Part shown: positions 61,981-64,000 of the stretch, piece by piece
Numbering within the stretch: position 1 is the first letter of the stretch
Layout of the letters: each line of letters begins with the position of its first letter
From: Chloroflexota bacterium
GTDB lineage: Bacteria > Chloroflexota > Chloroflexia > Chloroflexales > Herpetosiphonaceae
Length of the DNA: 64,000 bases
Direction: 5' to 3'
Assembly (NCBI GenBank): GCA_020161265.1
Contig: JAIUOC010000003.1
Location: 427,024 to 491,023 of the forward strand
Notes under the pieces: generated by a model
Told to the model about the DNA's origin: nothing
Database searches by the model: none
The model's input: the letters and a program-made list of their open reading frames with translations, nothing else
Made by a program: the position numbers and the translations under genes

Positions 61981-62781
61981 ATGTATCGTCAACGCAACTC
62001 TGGTTGTATTAGTAGTTTGTTTTTTCTGCTCATCGGAGCACTTGGAATTATGGTCGTGCTGTCAATTACGGGCCTTTTCGATCCAATTGGCCTGTGGTTT
62101 ACCAAACCGCAAACCGTCAATAATGCCCAAGGCCCAGCGATTGTGCAACAATTACGTGCTCGTGACGAGTGGATCACCTTTTCGTATCAGGCCGATCAAG
62201 TGATCGAGGCGCGGAGTGAAGGCAACTTCTTCCAAGAATTGCTCTATGGCGATCGAATTCTGTTGCAGGCTCGTGGCGAAGTAGCTGCTGGCATCGACAT
62301 GAGCGAACTCCGCGATGATCAGATTGTGATCGAAGGCAAGTCGATTAAAATTACTTTGCCACCAGCTCGGATCATCTACTCGCGCCTCGATAATCAGGCG
62401 ACGCGGGTTTACGATCGTGAACAAGGTTGGCTGAGTCGTGGTGATATCAATCTCGAAAGTGGTGCTCGTAATTTTGCTGAACAATCAATTATCGCCAATG
62501 CTTGCGAAAGCGGCGTGCTTGATCGGGCTGCGGTTGAAGCTCAAAAAAATGTCAGCGATTTGCTCTATGCTGTCGATTATACCAACGTGACGGTGATTGT
62601 GAGCAAAGTTGGCGATTGTGCTGGTAGTGCCAATCAAATGGCTACCCAACAGCCCAATGCAATTGAACCAACAGCGCCAGCCAATGTCCCAACGAATAGC
62701 ACCGCCCAACCCAGCGTTGCCCCAACCCCAACCAGTAGTGGTGGTAGTCTTTCGGGAACTGCTGTTCCAATTAAACCTTAA
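61981..62781 (+). CDS. DUF4230-family membrane-anchored protein
   Basis: A 266-residue protein with one N-terminal helix (ISSLFFLLIGALGIMVVLSI) and an extracytoplasmic DUF4230-type domain: LLQARGEVAAGIDMSEL, IVIEGKSIKITLPPARI, VYDREQGWLSRGDINLE and ARNFAEQSIIANACESGVL are in family order. A Thr/Pro/Ser-rich tail follows (about 215-266). AAAGGAGG precedes the ATG. Function of the family is unknown. Confidence 0.82.
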   Translation: MYRQRNSGCISSLFFLLIGALGIMVVLSITGLFDPIGLWFTKPQTVNNAQGPAIVQQLRARDEWITFSYQADQVIEARSEGNFFQELLYGDRILLQARGEVAAGIDMSELRDDQIVIEGKSIKITLPPARIIYSRLDNQATRVYDREQGWLSRGDINLESGARNFAEQSIIANACESGVLDRAAVEAQKNVSDLLYAVDYTNVTVIVSKVGDCAGSANQMATQQPNAIEPTAPANVPTNSTAQPSVAPTPTSSGGSLSGTAVPIKP

Positions 62782-62810
62782 AGTGCTTAACACTAGAATT
62801 TGATGGAGTT

Positions 62811-64000
62811 ATGTTAGAACTTACTTTTGATGCTGATGCACGGGCGTTATACGCCTATTTTACCGATATTAACGAAGGCGATGATGCCAGCCAGCTGGAA
62901 ATTCCAGGGGTCTTTTTATTAGATGCTGCTGGGCAGATTGTTGGCGTGCGGTTGCAATTGGCTTCAGCACCGAAAAAGAGCTTTTTGCAATATGCCCAAG
63001 GCTTTGAAGAATTAAGCTACGACGAGGCAGCCCAGCAACTTACCCTTAGCTTTGGCCAGCACGTTGTTGCTACAACCGAAGAGTTGCCCTACGACGCGAT
63101 TGTTGACCTTGATCGCAAAGGCCGTGCTTTGGGCCTTGAAGTTCAAGCGATGATCGAATTTGGCCTTAACGAACGCCTCGAAGTGCTTAATCCATGGCTG
63201 GTGGCCTTCGATGAAGAGTCCGACGATGAGTTTGAGGCCGATGAAGATGCTGACGACGAGCAAGCAGCTGCCAAACTTGAGGTTAAAGCTGAACCCACGG
63301 CTGAAGACGAGGACGAAGCTGGACCAGCCGTTCATCAGCCAATCAAACTCAACCCAAACTTGCCCAAGCCCTTGCTGCCAACCGATCAAGAAGTGCATAG
63401 CGGTTTTGTCGCTTTGGTTGGCAAGCCCAACGTTGGCAAATCAACCTTATTGAATGCCTATCTTGGTCAAAAGGTCTCGATTGTTTCGCCAAAACCGCAA
63501 ACTACCCGCGTGCCTGTGCGTGGGATTCTCAACGGCCCCAATGCCCAGATTATTTTTGTGGATACCCCAGGCATTCACAAACCTCGCCATAAACTTGGTA
63601 ACTTTATGGTCGATGTGGCCAAACGCGCAGTACCAAATGCCGATGTGATCTGTTTTATGGTCGATATTACCGTGCCACCCAACCGCATGGATCGTGAAAT
63701 TGCCCAGATGGTCTTGCTCTCACGCAAGCCACATATTTTGGTGCTTAACAAAGTCGATGCCACTGATGAAGCCGATAAGCATCTGCAAGAATATCGCGAC
63801 CTTGCGCCGTGGGAGATGGAAGTGGCGGTTTCGGCCCGTGATAAATTGGGTATGGAAACCTTGCTAGCCGAAATTGTTCAGCGCTTGCCGGTTGGCCATC
63901 GACTCTACCCCGAAGATCAACTTTCCGATGTGTCCGAGCGCAGCTTGGTTGCCGAGATGATTCGTGAAAAAGTCATGCTCAACACCGAGGAAGAAATTCC
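62811..64000 (+). CDS. era: Era GTPase with N-terminal DUF2283-like fusion (incomplete at right edge)
   Basis: The frame starts with ATG at 62811 (GGAG at 62804-62807) and is open to the edge (396 codons). From residue 198 it is a typical Era: G1 G204-KPNVGKS, G3 D251-TPG, G4 N313-KVD. The first ~115 residues carry two DUF2283-like repeats (LTFDADARALYAYFTD ... FLLDAAGQIVGVRL; LSYDEAAQQLTLSFG ... VDLDRKGRALGLEV), followed by an acidic linker (about 130-175). Normal Era proteins begin directly at the G domain. Era binds 16S rRNA and aids 30S assembly; its KH domain would lie beyond the window. Confidence 0.88.
   Translation, partial: MLELTFDADARALYAYFTDINEGDDASQLEIPGVFLLDAAGQIVGVRLQLASAPKKSFLQYAQGFEELSYDEAAQQLTLSFGQHVVATTEELPYDAIVDLDRKGRALGLEVQAMIEFGLNERLEVLNPWLVAFDEESDDEFEADEDADDEQAAAKLEVKAEPTAEDEDEAGPAVHQPIKLNPNLPKPLLPTDQEVHSGFVALVGKPNVGKSTLLNAYLGQKVSIVSPKPQTTRVPVRGILNGPNAQIIFVDTPGIHKPRHKLGNFMVDVAKRAVPNADVICFMVDITVPPNRMDREIAQMVLLSRKPHILVLNKVDATDEADKHLQEYRDLAPWEMEVAVSARDKLGMETLLAEIVQRLPVGHRLYPEDQLSDVSERSLVAEMIREKVMLNTEEEI

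Overview
The window is a gene-dense bacterial chromosome segment of about 50% GC with no tRNA, rRNA, insertion sequence or CRISPR array that I could see. The gene content suggests a member of the Chloroflexota, most like Herpetosiphon. This assignment is inferred from an auracyanin-type cupredoxin lipoprotein, a rsmD-coaD-(SepIVA-like)-yceD-rpmF order, LVIVD-repeat and PD40 surface proteins, several GAF/PAS/SpoIIE signalling proteins, and peculiar word-like intergenic repeats. No 16S rRNA or marker phylogeny is available here to prove it.

1-5.9 kb: end of a two-component system (PAS histidine kinase running off the left edge, OmpR-type regulator), a STAS antagonist, an acyl-ACP desaturase, a PadR/HAAS membrane module with a visible palindromic operator, and a Gfo/Idh/MocA oxidoreductase. 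5.9-16.6 kb: a long housekeeping run on the plus strand: rsmD, coaD, a SepIVA-like coiled-coil protein, yceD, rpmF, then fatty-acid synthesis (fabH, fabD, three FabG-type SDRs of which the middle one has lost its catalytic residues, accC), asp23, nusB, acpP and tatB/tatC. 16.9-22.9 kb: a complete type I (type IC-like) restriction-modification system hsdM-hsdS-hsdR, with a threefold 12-bp repeat in hsdS.

22.9-35.4 kb: mostly minus strand: a membrane protein, gltX, a small SWIM-finger protein preceded by a discrete candidate small RNA, a di-cupredoxin lipoprotein, a polyprenyl-phosphate-type glycosyltransferase, an HMG-CoA-lyase-like enzyme, and the canonical rpmH-rnpA-yidD-yidC-jag cluster (without dnaA beside it). 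A metallo-beta-lactamase-fold hydrolase, a long acyltransferase and a duplicated helical protein follow.

35.4-43.5 kb: a short Nif11/NHLP-like peptide gene with its own promoter, a perfect intercistronic hairpin, then a SpoIIE-type phosphatase whose membrane half is strikingly AT-rich (a mosaic gene). Then come glycosyltransferases, a DUF2723-like membrane protein, a Nudix hydrolase, and a LacI regulator plus MsmK/UgpC-type ABC ATPase with a perfect autoregulatory operator. 43.5-64 kb: an XRE/MmyB-type regulator, a hydrolase, acetyltransferases, tandem CxxC peroxiredoxin-like proteins, an RluB-type pseudouridine synthase carrying a very long RG-rich tail, LVIVD and PD40 propeller proteins, a SpoU methyltransferase, a GAF/HisKA_2 sensor kinase, and at the right edge an Era GTPase fused to an N-terminal double DUF2283-like region and acidic linker (incomplete).

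Most promising for follow-up: the orphan leader-like peptide with its mosaic phosphatase neighbour, the ~100-nt candidate sRNA, the dead SDR inside the fab operon, the RG-tailed RluB with an internal start, and the Era fusion.
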